Positions 28,211 through 37,696 of a stretch of 64,000 nucleotides of DNA are shown piece by piece (positions within the stretch are counted from its first letter, which is position 1; each line of letters begins with the position of its first letter). Under the pieces are notes generated by a model. That model was not told the origin of the DNA and did no database searches. It worked only from the letters and a program-made list of their open reading frames with translations. Both the position numbers and the translations under genes were made by a program. Origin of the DNA: Loktanella fryxellensis (GTDB taxonomy: Bacteria > Pseudomonadota > Alphaproteobacteria > Rhodobacterales > Rhodobacteraceae); the NCBI RefSeq assembly GCF_900110065.1, contig NZ_FOCI01000001.1, positions 372,001 through 436,000 of the forward strand, read 5' to 3'.

Positions 28211-29413
28211 ATGCTGGGTCTGACACGCAAAGACTTCACCCTGTTCGCCATCGTGGTCGTGCTCGCGCTGCTCGCTCCCGTCCTGCTGAACCCCTTCCCG
28301 GTCAACTCGGCGCTGGGGCAGACGTTCAACGCGGGCTATCCCGCGCTGATGCAGCGGTTCGCCATCTTCGGCATCCTCGTCGTGGGCTTCAACATCCTGT
28401 TCGGCCTGACCGGCTATCTGTCCTTCGGTCATGCGGCGTTCCTCGGCGTCGGGTCCTACGCCGCCGTGTGGATGTTCAAGCTGCTCAGCTTCAACATCGT
28501 GCCCGCGATCATCCTGTCGGTCGTCGTGGCCGGTCTCTTCTCGGTCGTGATCGGCTTCGTCAGCCTGCGGCGGTCGGGGATCTACTTCTCGATCCTGACC
28601 CTCGCCTTTGCGCAGATGTCCTATGCGCTGGCCTATTCGGTGCTGACGCCGCTGACCAACGGCGAGACGGGCCTGCAGGTCTATCCGTCGGATCCGCAGT
28701 ATCTGGCCGCCGCCGGTGCGCCGTCGGGCCCGCATTTCTTCGGTCTGCCGATGGCGCAGGCGACGACGCTGCGGCTTGGCGACTGGGCGTTCACGTTCCA
28801 GGTTGGCTACTATCTGTGTGCGATCATGCTGATCGCGGCGTTCTATCTGTCGATCCGCATCTTCCGCTCGCCCTTCGGCATGATGCTGCGGGCCATCAAG
28901 TCGAACCAGACGCGGATGAACTACACCGGCCTGAACGCGAAACCCTACATGCTGCGCGCCTTCATCATCTCGGGCATGTATGCCGGTCTGGCCGGTGGCC
29001 TGCTGGCCGCGATGGACCCGCTGACCGGGGCGGAGCGGATGTTCTGGACCGCATCGGGCGAGATCGTGGTCATGGCGATTCTCGGCGGCGTCGGCACGCT
29101 GATCGGGCCGGTGCTGGGGTCCGGCGTGATCAAGTATCTGGAAAACATCGTCTCCAAGATCAACGAGTCGGTGCTTCACAACGCCCTCGCCTTCCTGCCG
29201 GACGGGATCGAGAACTTCTTCGTCACCGTGATCCATCCCTTTGTCGGTGAAGGCTGGCACCTGACGCTGGGCCTGTTGTTCATGGTCATCGTCATCTTCC
29301 TGCCCGGTGGTCTGGTGGAGGGCGGTCAGAGGCTGGCCGGTCTGTTCGGCCGCCGGTCCACGGCGACCACCGCCGCCGACCGCGACGCCGCCCGCCAGTC
29401 GCCTGCAGAATAA
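28211..29413 (+). CDS. LivM-type ABC permease
   Basis: A 400-residue permease partner of the preceding gene, with about ten TM segments. Family marks are [50 protein letters not shown], the coupling loop [18 protein letters not shown], and [19 protein letters not shown]. It carries an insert of about 40 residues after [15 protein letters not shown]. Both permeases are needed to form the channel. The C-terminal tail ([15 protein letters not shown]) is hydrophilic. Confidence 0.93.
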   Translation: MLGLTRKDFTLFAIVVVLALLAPVLLNPFPVNSALGQTFNAGYPALMQRFAIFGILVVGFNILFGLTGYLSFGHAAFLGVGSYAAVWMFKLLSFNIVPAIILSVVVAGLFSVVIGFVSLRRSGIYFSILTLAFAQMSYALAYSVLTPLTNGETGLQVYPSDPQYLAAAGAPSGPHFFGLPMAQATTLRLGDWAFTFQVGYYLCAIMLIAAFYLSIRIFRSPFGMMLRAIKSNQTRMNYTGLNAKPYMLRAFIISGMYAGLAGGLLAAMDPLTGAERMFWTASGEIVVMAILGGVGTLIGPVLGSGVIKYLENIVSKINESVLHNALAFLPDGIENFFVTVIHPFVGEGWHLTLGLLFMVIVIFLPGGLVEGGQRLAGLFGRRSTATTAADRDAARQSPAE

Positions 29414-29425
29414 GGAACGCAAGCC

Positions 29426-30184
29426 ATGGGAATCCTCGAAATCAAGGGCATCAACAAGCGCTTCGGCGGCTTGCAGGCGCTGGGCGACGTGAACCTGTCC
29501 ATTCAGGAAAACACCGTCCACGCCATCATCGGCCCGAACGGCGCTGGCAAATCCACCCTGCTCAACGTGCTCGTGGGCAAGCTGATCCCGGACAGCGGCT
29601 CCGTCCTGTTCGACGGGCAATCGGTGCTGGGCCGCAAACCCTTTGAGATCGCGCAGATGGGCATCAGCCGCGTGTTCCAGACGCCGGAAATCTTTGCCGA
29701 TCTGACGGTGCTGGAAAACGTGCAGATCCCCTGCTTTGCCAAGCGGGACGGATCGTTCCGCATGCACGCGCTGGAACCTGTCCGCCACGAGCGCGAGATC
29801 GGCCGTCAAGCCGAGGCGATGCTGGACGAGGTGAACATGCTGGGCAAGGCGGACGTCATCGCATCCAGCCTGTCGCGCGGCGACAAGCGGCGGCTGGAAA
29901 TGGCGATGTGTCTGGTGCAGGAACCGCGCCTGATGCTGCTGGACGAACCCACCGCCGGCATGGCGCGGGCGGATACCGAAAACACGATCCAACTGCTCAA
30001 GGACATCCGCAAGCGGCGCGGGATCACCATGGCGATCATCGAACACGACATGCAGGTCGTGTTCAGCCTCGCCGACCGGATCACGGTCATGGCGCAGGGC
30101 ACCCCGCTGGTCGAAGGCAGCCCGGACGACATTAAGGTCCATCCCAAGGTGCGCGAAGCCTACCTGGGTGAAACGCAGATCTGA
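29426..30184 (+). CDS. LivG-type ABC ATPase
   Basis: A 252-residue ATP-binding subunit. Walker A is GPNGAGKST, the Q-loop region is ISRVFQTPEIFADLTVLENV, the signature is the slightly unusual LSRGDKRRLEMAM in place of LSxGQ, Walker B is RLMLLDEPTAGM and the switch His lies in IIEHDMQVVFSL. The C-terminal GSPDDIKVHPKVREAYLGE is the LivG tail. It is 12 bp downstream of the LivM-type gene. Confidence 0.94.
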   Translation: MGILEIKGINKRFGGLQALGDVNLSIQENTVHAIIGPNGAGKSTLLNVLVGKLIPDSGSVLFDGQSVLGRKPFEIAQMGISRVFQTPEIFADLTVLENVQIPCFAKRDGSFRMHALEPVRHEREIGRQAEAMLDEVNMLGKADVIASSLSRGDKRRLEMAMCLVQEPRLMLLDEPTAGMARADTENTIQLLKDIRKRRGITMAIIEHDMQVVFSLADRITVMAQGTPLVEGSPDDIKVHPKVREAYLGETQI

Positions 30185-30223
30185 CGCCCCGGTGACGGGA
30201 CCATTTCAAGAAGGACACAGCCG

Positions 30224-30973
30224 ATGAACGCTCAGTTCGACCCGCGCAAGAACAATGCCGCCGTGGACCGCCCCTTTCTGCAGGTCTGGCAGATCGAGGC
30301 CTATTACGGCGAAAGCTATATCGTGCAGAACGTCAGCTTCGACATCCGCGAGGGCGAGATCCTCGCGCTGCTGGGGCGCAACGGGGCGGGCAAGACCAGC
30401 ACCCTGCGCACCATCGCGCGCCTGGGCAACCCGGAGCTGAAGCACGGCGAGATCTGGCTGGATCACCAGCCGCTGCACCTGATGAAGAGCCATCAGGCGG
30501 CGGCGGCTGGCATCGCGCTGGTGCCGGAGGATCGGCGCATCATCGCGGGCCTGACGGTCGAGGAGAACCTGCAACTGGCCCAGATCGCCCCGCCCATCGG
30601 CTGGTCGCTGGAACGGATCTACGAGCTGTTCCCGAGGCTGAAAGAACGTCGCAAGCAGGAGGGCGTCACCCTGTCGGGCGGCGAACAGCAGATGCTGGCC
30701 ATCGCGCGCGCGCTCGCCCGCGACATCAAGGTGCTGCTGCTCGACGAACCTTACGAAGGGCTGGCCCCGGTGATCGTGCAGGAAATCGCAAAGACCCTGA
30801 AGATCATCCGCGATCAGGGCATCACCACGGTCATCGTCGAACAGAACGCCGTGGCCGCGCTGAAACTGGCGGACCGGGCGGTGATCCTCGACACAGGATC
30901 CGTCGTGTTCAACGGATCGGCGCAAGAGGTGCTGGAGAACGAGAAGCTGCGGGCGGAATACCTGGCGATCTGA
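30224..30973 (+). CDS. LivF-type ABC ATPase
   Basis: A 249-residue second ATPase of the importer. It has Walker A GRNGAGKTS, VPEDRRIIAGLTVEENL (LivF-specific segment), signature LSGGEQQMLAIARAL, Walker B VLLLDEPYEGLAP and the H-loop position in VIVEQNAVAALKLAD, where Gln replaces His as usual in LivF. An N-terminal extension of about 15 residues precedes the domain. It is the last gene of the five-gene operon; a hairpin terminator overlaps its stop codon. Confidence 0.93.
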   Translation: MNAQFDPRKNNAAVDRPFLQVWQIEAYYGESYIVQNVSFDIREGEILALLGRNGAGKTSTLRTIARLGNPELKHGEIWLDHQPLHLMKSHQAAAAGIALVPEDRRIIAGLTVEENLQLAQIAPPIGWSLERIYELFPRLKERRKQEGVTLSGGEQQMLAIARALARDIKVLLLDEPYEGLAPVIVQEIAKTLKIIRDQGITTVIVEQNAVAALKLADRAVILDTGSVVFNGSAQEVLENEKLRAEYLAI

Positions 30974-30993
30974 CGCGGTCGGCCGCGTCTTTA
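30972..30993 (+). terminator. Terminator of the ABC importer operon
   Basis: GACGCGG, loop TCGG, CCGCGTC, then TTTA. The stem begins within the LivF stop codon. The stem is short but perfect and the tetraloop is stable. Confidence 0.65.
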
Positions 30994-31064
30994 CGTGTTG
31001 GTAACGCGGTCGGGCGATAATCAGGACAGCGCGTTTCGAATCGTTCAGCCGTCAGGATCATGCC

Positions 31065-31379
31065 ATGGACATCGCCATCGCCGCCGTCCCCATCGTCCGG
31101 CCGCCCTTGTCATCCTGGGTGCAGCCACCGCCACCCGCAGTCCCGCCCGCCCCAATCGGGATTGCGCGCGACGACTCACGGGCAGGTGCACAGGCGGCAG
31201 CACAGGGGGTCGCACAGACGGGGATCGGCGGTACCAGCGCCGATCAGGCCGCGGCCATCGCGCGGACACGCCTGTCGTCAGATGCGGATGGCGCAGATCC
31301 GGTGGTGCGCGTCCTGAAACCTTACGGCGTGACAATGCTGCCGCGCGGCCCCGTCGACGCCATCGATCCGCCTACCTGA
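31065..31379 (+). CDS. Small hypothetical protein
   Basis: A 104-residue Pro/Ala-rich protein with no recognised domain. The N-terminus (IAAVPIVRPPLSSWVQPPPP) is followed by an Ala/Gln-rich helix and a C-terminal PVVRVLKPYGVTMLPRGPVD segment that looks conserved-like. Support for a gene: an AGGA site 7 bp before the ATG and high third-position GC like real genes in the window. It sits alone between the importer operon and accB. Confidence 0.5.
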   Translation: MDIAIAAVPIVRPPLSSWVQPPPPAVPPAPIGIARDDSRAGAQAAAQGVAQTGIGGTSADQAAAIARTRLSSDADGADPVVRVLKPYGVTMLPRGPVDAIDPPT

Positions 31380-31493
31380 GCCGATCCGGTCAGGACCGCT
31401 TTCCACCCCGTGCCCCATAGCCTATAAGCGTGCGAAATGCGCGGCCCGACGGGTCGCGCCCATGTCGCAACACGAACAACGGCCGGGATACAG

Positions 31494-31982
31494 ATGGGCA
31501 ACAAGACCTCTCAGGACAGCGATGTCAGCTTCATTCAGGCCTTGGCCGAACTGCTGCGCGCCAACGATCTGACCGAACTGCAGGTCAAGCGCGACTATGC
31601 GGAAAACGACAGCCTGAACGTGCGCGTCAGCCGCCACGTGCAGATGGCCCCCGCCCCGCAGCAGGCGCTGATCCCGGCCCCGGCGGCCCCCGCGCTGAGC
31701 GCCCTGATGCCCGCCCCCATGGCCGTGCAGAACGATCCGGCCGCCCATCCGGGTGCCGTGACCTCGCCCATGGTCGGCACCGTCTACATGGCGGCAGAGC
31801 CGGGCGCCGCCCCCTTCGCCCAGATCGGCACCGTGGTGAAGGAAGGCGATACCCTCCTCATCATCGAGGCGATGAAGACCATGAACCACATCCCCGCCCC
31901 CCGGTCGGGTACCGTGAAACGCATCCTCGTCGAGGATGGCGGTCCGGTGGAATTCGGCGCGCCCCTGATGATCATCGAATAG
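31494..31982 (+). CDS. accB: Acetyl-CoA carboxylase biotin carboxyl carrier protein
   Basis: Carries the biotin that shuttles CO2 in fatty-acid synthesis. The protein has 162 residues: an N-terminal helical region, an Ala/Pro-rich flexible linker (about 50-85) and the biotinyl domain with the target Lys128 in IEAMKTMNH, preceded by [12 protein letters not shown]. The start [10 protein letters not shown] is the family N-terminus. It is 10 bp upstream of accC, the universal accBC pair. Confidence 0.96.
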   Translation: MGNKTSQDSDVSFIQALAELLRANDLTELQVKRDYAENDSLNVRVSRHVQMAPAPQQALIPAPAAPALSALMPAPMAVQNDPAAHPGAVTSPMVGTVYMAAEPGAAPFAQIGTVVKEGDTLLIIEAMKTMNHIPAPRSGTVKRILVEDGGPVEFGAPLMIIE

Positions 31983-31992
31983 GGGCTGCGCC

Positions 31993-33339
31993 ATGTTCGA
32001 CAAGATCCTGATCGCCAACCGGGGCGAAATCGCCCTGCGCGTCGTCCGCGCCGCCCGCGAGATGGGCATCAAATCCGTGGCCGTCCATTCCACCGCCGAC
32101 GCCGACGCGATGCATGTGCGCATGGCCGACGAGGCGGTGTGCATCGGCCCGCCGGCGTCCGCGCAATCCTATCTGAACTTCCCGTCGATCATCGCCGCGT
32201 GCGAGATCACGGGCGCGCAGGCGATCCATCCGGGCTACGGCTTTCTGTCGGAAAACGCAGCCTTCGTGCAGGTGGTCGAGGATCATTCCCTGACCTTCAT
32301 CGGCCCCACCGCGGCGCATATCCGCATGATGGGCGACAAGATCACCGCCAAGGACACGATGAAGGCGCTCGGCGTGCCTTGCGTGCCCGGATCGGACGGC
32401 GGCGTGCCGACGCTGAAGGATGCGCAGCGCGTCGGCGAAGAGATCGGCTATCCGGTCATCATCAAGGCGACCGCCGGTGGCGGCGGGCGCGGCATGAAGG
32501 TAGCCCAGACCGCTGCCGACATGGAAAAGGCGTTCCATTCGGCAAGGGCCGAGGCGAAGGCCGCTTTCGGCAACGACGAAGTCTATATCGAGAAATACCT
32601 GACCACGCCCCGCCACATCGAAATCCAGGTGTTCGGCGACGGCAAGGGCAACGCGGTCCATCTGGGCGAGCGTGACTGTTCCCTGCAGCGCCGCCACCAG
32701 AAGGTCCTGGAGGAAGCCCCCGGCCCCGCGATCACGCCCGAACTGCGCGCGCGCATCGGCAAGGTCTGCGCAGATGCCGTGGCACGCATCAACTACATCG
32801 GCGCGGGCACGATCGAGTTCCTGTTCGAGAACGACGAGTTCTATTTCATCGAGATGAACACCCGCCTGCAGGTGGAACATCCGGTGACGGAGAACATCTT
32901 CGGTGTCGACCTCGTGCGCGAACAGATCCGCGTGGCTGCCGGTCTGCCCATGTCGTTCACGCAAGACGATTTGCAGATCCGCGGTCACAGCATCGAGGTG
33001 CGGATCAACGCGGAAAAGCTGCCGAACTTCTCGCCCTGCCCCGGCACCATCACTCAGTATCACGCGCCGGGCGGCCTTGGCGTGCGGATGGACAGCGCGC
33101 TCTATGACGGCTACCGCATCCCGCCTTACTACGACAGCCTGATCGGCAAGCTGATCGTGCATGGCCGCGACCGGCCAGAGGCGCTGGCGCGTCTGTCGCG
33201 CGCATTGGGCGAGTTGATCGTGGACGGCGTGGACACGACGATCCCGCTGTTCCACGCGCTGCTGGCGGAACCTGCCGTGCAGTCCGGCGACTACAACATC
33301 CACTGGCTGGAACACTGGCTTGCGTCGAACCTCGGCTAG
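31993..33339 (+). CDS. accC: Acetyl-CoA carboxylase biotin carboxylase subunit
   Basis: ATP-dependent carboxylation of biotin on AccB. The protein has 448 residues. It begins [20 protein letters not shown], with [11 protein letters not shown], the ATP-grasp glycine-rich loop [36 protein letters not shown] and the catalytic segment [16 protein letters not shown]. All are intact. It follows accB by 10 bp and precedes aat by 3 bp. Confidence 0.98.
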   Translation: MFDKILIANRGEIALRVVRAAREMGIKSVAVHSTADADAMHVRMADEAVCIGPPASAQSYLNFPSIIAACEITGAQAIHPGYGFLSENAAFVQVVEDHSLTFIGPTAAHIRMMGDKITAKDTMKALGVPCVPGSDGGVPTLKDAQRVGEEIGYPVIIKATAGGGGRGMKVAQTAADMEKAFHSARAEAKAAFGNDEVYIEKYLTTPRHIEIQVFGDGKGNAVHLGERDCSLQRRHQKVLEEAPGPAITPELRARIGKVCADAVARINYIGAGTIEFLFENDEFYFIEMNTRLQVEHPVTENIFGVDLVREQIRVAAGLPMSFTQDDLQIRGHSIEVRINAEKLPNFSPCPGTITQYHAPGGLGVRMDSALYDGYRIPPYYDSLIGKLIVHGRDRPEALARLSRALGELIVDGVDTTIPLFHALLAEPAVQSGDYNIHWLEHWLASNLG

Positions 33340-33342
33340 GGC

Positions 33343-33981
33343 ATGACGCAGGCGCTGTCGCCGGACCTGCTGCTGCACGCCTACCGTCAGGGCGTGTTTC
33401 CCATGGCCGAGACGCGCGACGCGACAGAGGTGTTCTGGGTCCAGCCCCGGATGCGCGGCGTGCTGCCGCTGGATGCCTTCCGCATCTCGCGCAGCCTGCG
33501 CAAGACATTGCGGCGCGGGCATCTGACGGCCACCACCGACACCGATTTCGCCGGTGTCGTGCGGGGCTGTGCCGCGCGGGACGAGACGTGGATCAACGCC
33601 GAAATCTTTGACGTCTATGTGGCACTGCACACCCAGGGCGATGCCCACGCGGTCGAGGTCTGGCAGGACGGCACACTTGTCGGCGGCGTCTACGGGGTCA
33701 CCATCGGTGCCGCGTTCTTTGGCGAAAGCATGTTTTCCACCGTCACGGACGCGTCAAAGGTCGCACTCGCCTGCGCCGTGGCGCGGCTGCGGGCGCAAGG
33801 CTTCGTGCTGTTCGACACGCAGTTCATCACGCCGCATCTGGCCTCGCTCGGCGGGGTGGAGGTGACGCGCCGCACCTACGAGGCACGTCTGATGGAGGCC
33901 ATTCACTGCAGCGCCACCTGGGGGCCGCCCGGTCCGATCCCGCTGGATCAGCTGCCGCAGGACATGACCCACACGTCGTAG
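33343..33981 (+). CDS. aat: Leucyl/phenylalanyl-tRNA-protein transferase
   Basis: Adds Leu or Phe to N-terminal Arg/Lys of proteins, creating N-degrons for ClpAP. The protein has 212 residues with the family start LLLHAYRQGVFPMAE, FWVQPRMRGVLPLD, the GGVYGVTIGAAFFGESMFS core and LFDTQFITPHLASLGG. It starts 3 bp after accC. Its last 34 bp overlap the convergent DUF2155 gene. Confidence 0.96.
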   Translation: MTQALSPDLLLHAYRQGVFPMAETRDATEVFWVQPRMRGVLPLDAFRISRSLRKTLRRGHLTATTDTDFAGVVRGCAARDETWINAEIFDVYVALHTQGDAHAVEVWQDGTLVGGVYGVTIGAAFFGESMFSTVTDASKVALACAVARLRAQGFVLFDTQFITPHLASLGGVEVTRRTYEARLMEAIHCSATWGPPGPIPLDQLPQDMTHTS

Positions 33982-34301
33982 CGCGGGTGATCCATTGCGT
34001 TCAGCGCGGGGGCAGAGGCGATCATCCAGCCGCTGAATACGGGCGTGGGATCGTCGCGGTCCGTCACGTCGAGCTCCGCATAGGCATCCCCTGTGGGGTT
34101 GTCGGTCGGTACGCGGCAGTCGTTCATGCGGACCTGCAGGGTGCCGACGCTGCCCGTCTCGCCAACCGCCAGGCTCAGCTCTGCCAGCTGTCCCGTCACC
34201 TTGTCCAGGACGCGGAACTCTCCGGTTCCGACCGACGTCGCCTGTTGCGCCGCGACCGCGCCCGGCAGCAGCAGCGTAGCCAATGCCAGTCTACGGATCA
34301 T
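33948..34301 (-). CDS. DUF2155 domain protein, exported
   Basis: A 117-residue alphaproteobacterial protein with an N-terminal signal peptide (IRRLALATLLLPGAVAAQQ). The domain core is FRVLDKVTGQLAEL, the Cys in MNDCRVPTDNPTGDAYAELDV, and PVFSGWMIASAPALNAMDHPRYDVWVMSC. The two cysteines could form a disulfide. The function is unknown. Its ATG overlaps the stop of the NDUFA12-like gene (ATGA, 34298-34301), an arrangement kept in many alphaproteobacteria, and its 3' end overlaps aat. Confidence 0.92.
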   Translation of the reverse strand: MIRRLALATLLLPGAVAAQQATSVGTGEFRVLDKVTGQLAELSLAVGETGSVGTLQVRMNDCRVPTDNPTGDAYAELDVTDRDDPTPVFSGWMIASAPALNAMDHPRYDVWVMSCGS

Positions 34302-34681
34302 TCCGGCGTCCACGCCTCGTAATCGCTGCGCGCGACGGGGGCTTTGCCACGGATCGACCCCTTGGGCGCATAGGCGTCCACGGTGCCCGTCAGGTTGGGC
34401 AGGTGCGGCTGCTCCCACGGCTGGTGGACCAGCGGGGCGGTCGTGGGCGGCTCGTCCCATGTCCGGTGCAGCCAGCCATGCCATTCGGGCGCGACCTTGG
34501 ACGCCTCGGCCTCGCCGTTGTAGATCACCCAGCGGCGGCTGTCGTCGGCGTTGCGGTAGAAGATGTTGCCACCCGCATCCACGCCGACCTTCTGTCCCTT
34601 GCGCCACGTCCAGAACTGGGTGGCAAAAGTCTGCCCGTCCCACCAAGTGAAACAGCGTGCAAAGGAACGAGCGAAGCCCAT
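34298..34681 (-). CDS. NADH:ubiquinone oxidoreductase 17.2 kDa subunit-like protein (NDUFA12 family)
   Basis: Accessory subunit of alphaproteobacterial complex I, related to mitochondrial NDUFA12. The protein has 127 residues with the diagnostic start (FARCFTWWDGQTFATQFWTW), VGVDAGGNIFYRN, RRWVIYNGEAEASKVAPEWHGWLH and PHLPNLTGT. No other complex I gene is nearby, as is usual for this subunit. It is coupled to the DUF2155 gene by an ATGA overlap and lies 81 bp downstream of the RidA-family gene. Confidence 0.95.
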   Translation of the reverse strand: MGFARSFARCFTWWDGQTFATQFWTWRKGQKVGVDAGGNIFYRNADDSRRWVIYNGEAEASKVAPEWHGWLHRTWDEPPTTAPLVHQPWEQPHLPNLTGTVDAYAPKGSIRGKAPVARSDYEAWTPE

Positions 34682-34762
34682 GGCGATCTCCGGGTTTGGT
34701 TGGCCCTGTCAGGTTGGTTCCTTCATGGCCCAAACGGGGGCAAAGGTCCAGTGGCACCGGGG

Positions 34763-35143
34763 TCAGGGGACGCGGGCCGTCACCTCGATCTCGATCTTCA
34801 TCTCTGGCCGCTGCAGGCCCGCGATCAGCATCGTGGCCGCAGGCCGCGCGGTGGCGAAGGCGTCGGCCACGATGGGCCAGCAGGGTTCCCAATTGGCGCC
34901 GTCCGGCAGGATGTAGGTGACGCGCACCACGTGATCGAGGCCGCTGCCCGCCTGCCCCAACGCCTCCGCGATGGTGGCCAGCGCGTTGCGGCACTGGTCC
35001 GTCACGTCGTCCGGCATGGTCATCGTGGCATAGTCATAGCCCGTGGTCCCCGCGACGAAAACCCAGCCGTCCGCCACGACGGCGCGGGAATAGCCGATCT
35101 GCGCCTCGAAGGGTGATCCGGTGGTGATGCGGGTGACGGTCAT
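34763..35143 (-). CDS. RidA/YjgF/UK114 family protein
   Basis: A 126-residue chorismate-mutase-fold protein; family members hydrolyse reactive enamine/imine intermediates. Visible marks are SRAVVADGWVFVAGTTGYD, DQCRNALATIAEALGQAGSGLDHVVRVTYIL and MKIEIEVTARVP. The Arg of the RVTYIL strand is the usual substrate-binding residue. The subfamily is uncertain, so imine deaminase activity is not assured. It may share a transcript with the complex I-like gene downstream. Confidence 0.9.
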   Translation of the reverse strand: MTVTRITTGSPFEAQIGYSRAVVADGWVFVAGTTGYDYATMTMPDDVTDQCRNALATIAEALGQAGSGLDHVVRVTYILPDGANWEPCWPIVADAFATARPAATMLIAGLQRPEMKIEIEVTARVP

Positions 35144-35255
35144 GGCTCAGTCTCCGAAGCTGATGCAGGCGCCGAGCCGCGCTATGGGAGCGTAGATGAT
35201 GACGGTACCCGCTGGATCCGTGCGGGATAGGTATGGAACAGGACCACCCCGACAG

Positions 35256-35286
35256 AAAAGGGCCGCTGCGGTGGCAGCGACCCTCT
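35256..35286 (-). terminator. Terminator of clpX
   Basis: On the minus strand: AGGGTCGCTGC, loop CACC, GCAGCGGCCCT, then TTTC. An 11-bp stem with one T-G pair followed by a T-run, 32 bp after the clpX stop. Confidence 0.9.
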
Positions 35287-35317
35287 TCGGAAGCGTTGTC
35301 AGAATCCACCGCACAGC

Positions 35318-36580
35318 TTACGCGCTGGCCGATTCCTTCTTCTTCTTGTCGTCGTGGATCATCAGCGGGCTGGCGTCGGGGCCGACCGCTTCTTCGTTCA
35401 CGACCACTTCGGTCACCGTGTCGAGCCCCGGCAGTTCGAACATCGTGTCCAGCAGGATGTCCTCCATGATGGACCGCAGGCCGCGGGCACCGGTCTTGCG
35501 GGCGATCGCGCGTTTCGCGATGGCCTTCAGCGCGTCGTCGGTGAAGGTCAGCTTGGTGTTCTCAATCTCGAACAGGCGCTGGTACTGCTTGACCAATGCG
35601 TTCTTTGGCGCGGTCAGGATGGTGATGAGCGCGTCTTCATCCAAATCGGTCAGCGTCGCGATCACCGGCAGACGACCGACGAATTCCGGGATCAGCCCGA
35701 ACTTCAGCAGATCCTCCGGCTCGAGGTCGGTAAAGATCTCGCCCACGCCACGCTCGTCCGGGCCCTTGACGTTGGCACCGAACCCCATGCCGGACCCCTT
35801 GCTACGCTGGGCGATGATCTTGTCCAGACCAGCGAAGGCGCCGCCGCAGATGAACAGGATGTTCGTCGTGTCGACCTGCAGGAATTCCTGCTGCGGATGC
35901 TTGCGCCCGCCCTGCGGCGGGACGGAGGCAACGGTGCCTTCCATGATCTTCAGCAGGGCCTGCTGCACGCCTTCACCGCTCACGTCGCGGGTGATGGACG
36001 GATTGTCGGACTTGCGCGTGATCTTGTCGACCTCGTCGATATAGACGATGCCGCGCTGCGCGCGTTCCACGTTATACTCGGACGCCTGCAGCAGCTTGAG
36101 GATAATGTTCTCCACATCCTCGCCCACATATCCCGCCTCGGTCAGGGTCGTCGCGTCCGCCATCGTGAACGGCACGTCGAGGATGCGGGCCAGCGTCTGC
36201 GCCAGTAGCGTCTTGCCGCAGCCGGTGGGGCCGATCAGCATGATGTTGGACTTCGACAGCTCGATGTCGGACTTGTCGGAATTGTTCAACCGCTTGTAGT
36301 GGTTGTGCACGGCGACCGACAGCACGCGCTTGGCATGCATCTGGCCGATGACGTAATCGTCAAGCACCTTGCAGATGTCGCGCGGCGTCGGCACGCCGTC
36401 GCCGGATTTCAGCGAGGCCGTCTTCGTCTCTTCGCGGATGATGTCCATGCACAACTCGACGCATTCGTCGCAGATGAACACGGTCGGCCCTGCGATCAGC
36501 TTGCGCACCTCGTGCTGGCTCTTGCCGCAGAAGCTGCAGTAAAGCGTGTTCTTGCTGTCGCTTCCGGTGGTGCTTGCCAT
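35318..36580 (-). CDS. clpX: ATP-dependent Clp protease ATP-binding subunit ClpX
   Basis: AAA+ unfoldase that feeds substrates to ClpP. The protein has 420 residues. The N-terminal C4 zinc domain has Cys15, Cys18, Cys37 and Cys40. Walker A is GPTGCGKT (117-124) and Walker B is [28 protein letters not shown] follows, and the RKH-type pore loop lies in [10 protein letters not shown]. The IGF-like loop for ClpP binding ([12 protein letters not shown]) is present. The start [10 protein letters not shown] is preceded by an AGGACAC site. It is downstream of clpP on the same strand. Confidence 0.98.
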   Translation of the reverse strand: MASTTGSDSKNTLYCSFCGKSQHEVRKLIAGPTVFICDECVELCMDIIREETKTASLKSGDGVPTPRDICKVLDDYVIGQMHAKRVLSVAVHNHYKRLNNSDKSDIELSKSNIMLIGPTGCGKTLLAQTLARILDVPFTMADATTLTEAGYVGEDVENIILKLLQASEYNVERAQRGIVYIDEVDKITRKSDNPSITRDVSGEGVQQALLKIMEGTVASVPPQGGRKHPQQEFLQVDTTNILFICGGAFAGLDKIIAQRSKGSGMGFGANVKGPDERGVGEIFTDLEPEDLLKFGLIPEFVGRLPVIATLTDLDEDALITILTAPKNALVKQYQRLFEIENTKLTFTDDALKAIAKRAIARKTGARGLRSIMEDILLDTMFELPGLDTVTEVVVNEEAVGPDASPLMIHDDKKKKESASA

Positions 36581-36733
36581 GGGTCGTGTCCTTTGGCCGT
36601 GGGCCGATGGGTGGGGCCGATTGGGTGGGCCCTTTGGTGTGGCGCTGTCGTGATCCGAAACACTAGGACAGCGCCGACAGGGCCACAACGCCAAAATCAT
36701 GCGGGTGCGACACGATCAGGCGGGTGTGATCGT

Positions 36734-36760
36734 CGCACCCCGGCGGCATGCCGGGGTGCG
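36734..36760 (-). other. Strong hairpin in the clpP-clpX spacer
   Basis: CGCACCCCGGC, loop GGCAT, GCCGGGGTGCG: a perfect 11-bp GC-rich stem 14 bp after the clpP stop. No T-run follows in the direction of transcription, so it may be an RNA-stability element or partial terminator that sets the clpP:clpX ratio. Confidence 0.65.
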
Positions 36761-36773
36761 GCGCGGGTCTGGA

Positions 36774-37397
36774 TCAGGCCTCTTCGGGGCGTTCGCGGTT
36801 GACCACGATCTCGTCGATGTGGCCCCATTCCTTGGCTTCCTCGGGGGTCATCCACTTGTCGCGGTCCAGCGCCTTCTGCACCTTGGCCAGCGGCTGGCCG
36901 GAATGCTTGACGTAAAGCTTGTACATCCGCTCGCGCGTGGCTTCGATGTTGCGGGCGCGGATCAGGATATCCTCGGCGGTGCCCTGTGCCCCGCCGGACG
37001 GCTGGTGCACGAGGAACTCGGCGTTCGGCAGCGCATAGCGCATCCCCGGCTCGCCGCCGATCGAGATGACGGAGCCCATCGACGCGGCCAGACCGCAGAC
37101 CAGCGTGGACACCTTGGGGCGCACGTATTGCATCGTGTCGTAGATGCTCATCCCCGCCACGACGGACCCGCCGGGGCTGTTGATGTACATGCTGATCTCC
37201 TTCTTCGGATTCTCCGATTCAAGGTGCAGCAGTTGGGCCACGACCAGCTGGCTCATGCCGTCGTGGATCGGGCCGTTCACGAAGATGATCCGTTCCTTCA
37301 GCAGGCGGCTGAAGATGTCATAGGCGCGTTCGCCGCGTGCGGTCTGTTCGACCACCATGGGCACGAGGTTCATGTAGGTCGCAACGGGGTCATGCAT
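36774..37397 (-). CDS. clpP: ATP-dependent Clp protease proteolytic subunit ClpP
   Basis: Serine peptidase that forms the tetradecameric Clp barrel. The protein has 207 residues. The catalytic triad is Ser106 ([10 protein letters not shown]), His131 (HQPSGG) and Asp180 (LDRDKWM). [18 protein letters not shown] and [21 protein letters not shown] are family blocks. The N-terminal dozen residues before [19 protein letters not shown] are the propeptide. It sits upstream of clpX. Confidence 0.98.
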   Translation of the reverse strand: MHDPVATYMNLVPMVVEQTARGERAYDIFSRLLKERIIFVNGPIHDGMSQLVVAQLLHLESENPKKEISMYINSPGGSVVAGMSIYDTMQYVRPKVSTLVCGLAASMGSVISIGGEPGMRYALPNAEFLVHQPSGGAQGTAEDILIRARNIEATRERMYKLYVKHSGQPLAKVQKALDRDKWMTPEEAKEWGHIDEIVVNRERPEEA

Positions 37398-37696
37398 GGA
37401 AGGTGGCCTCTGGTTCTGGACGCGGGACTGCGCGCGCCCGTTCGGTTCGACCTAAGTCTATGCACCCGCAAGGGGGGCTTCAAGGGCACATGGCGGGCGC
37501 GCTGTCGCGCCCATGCCGCACCGCACGATCGCGACAGGGCCGGCTCCGGCCGGACATCGCACGCCGGATCCGACCGGCCGCGCCGCATTAAAGCCCAATC
37601 GTCGGCGTACTTACGCCGTGGGCGGCTGCAATTCACCGATCCAGATCAAACTTGCCCATCGGCCACGAACCGGCCCCGCTCAGAAAGAAACGCCCC

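Noticed and set aside
25717-28329. 870-codon minus-strand frame
   Set aside because: Antisense to the binding-protein and permease genes, His/Asp-rich shadow.
37398-37696. Possible small gene or RNA between clpP and the RTX gene
   Set aside because: Only short frames with poor codon use and no folded motif; treated as divergent promoter space.
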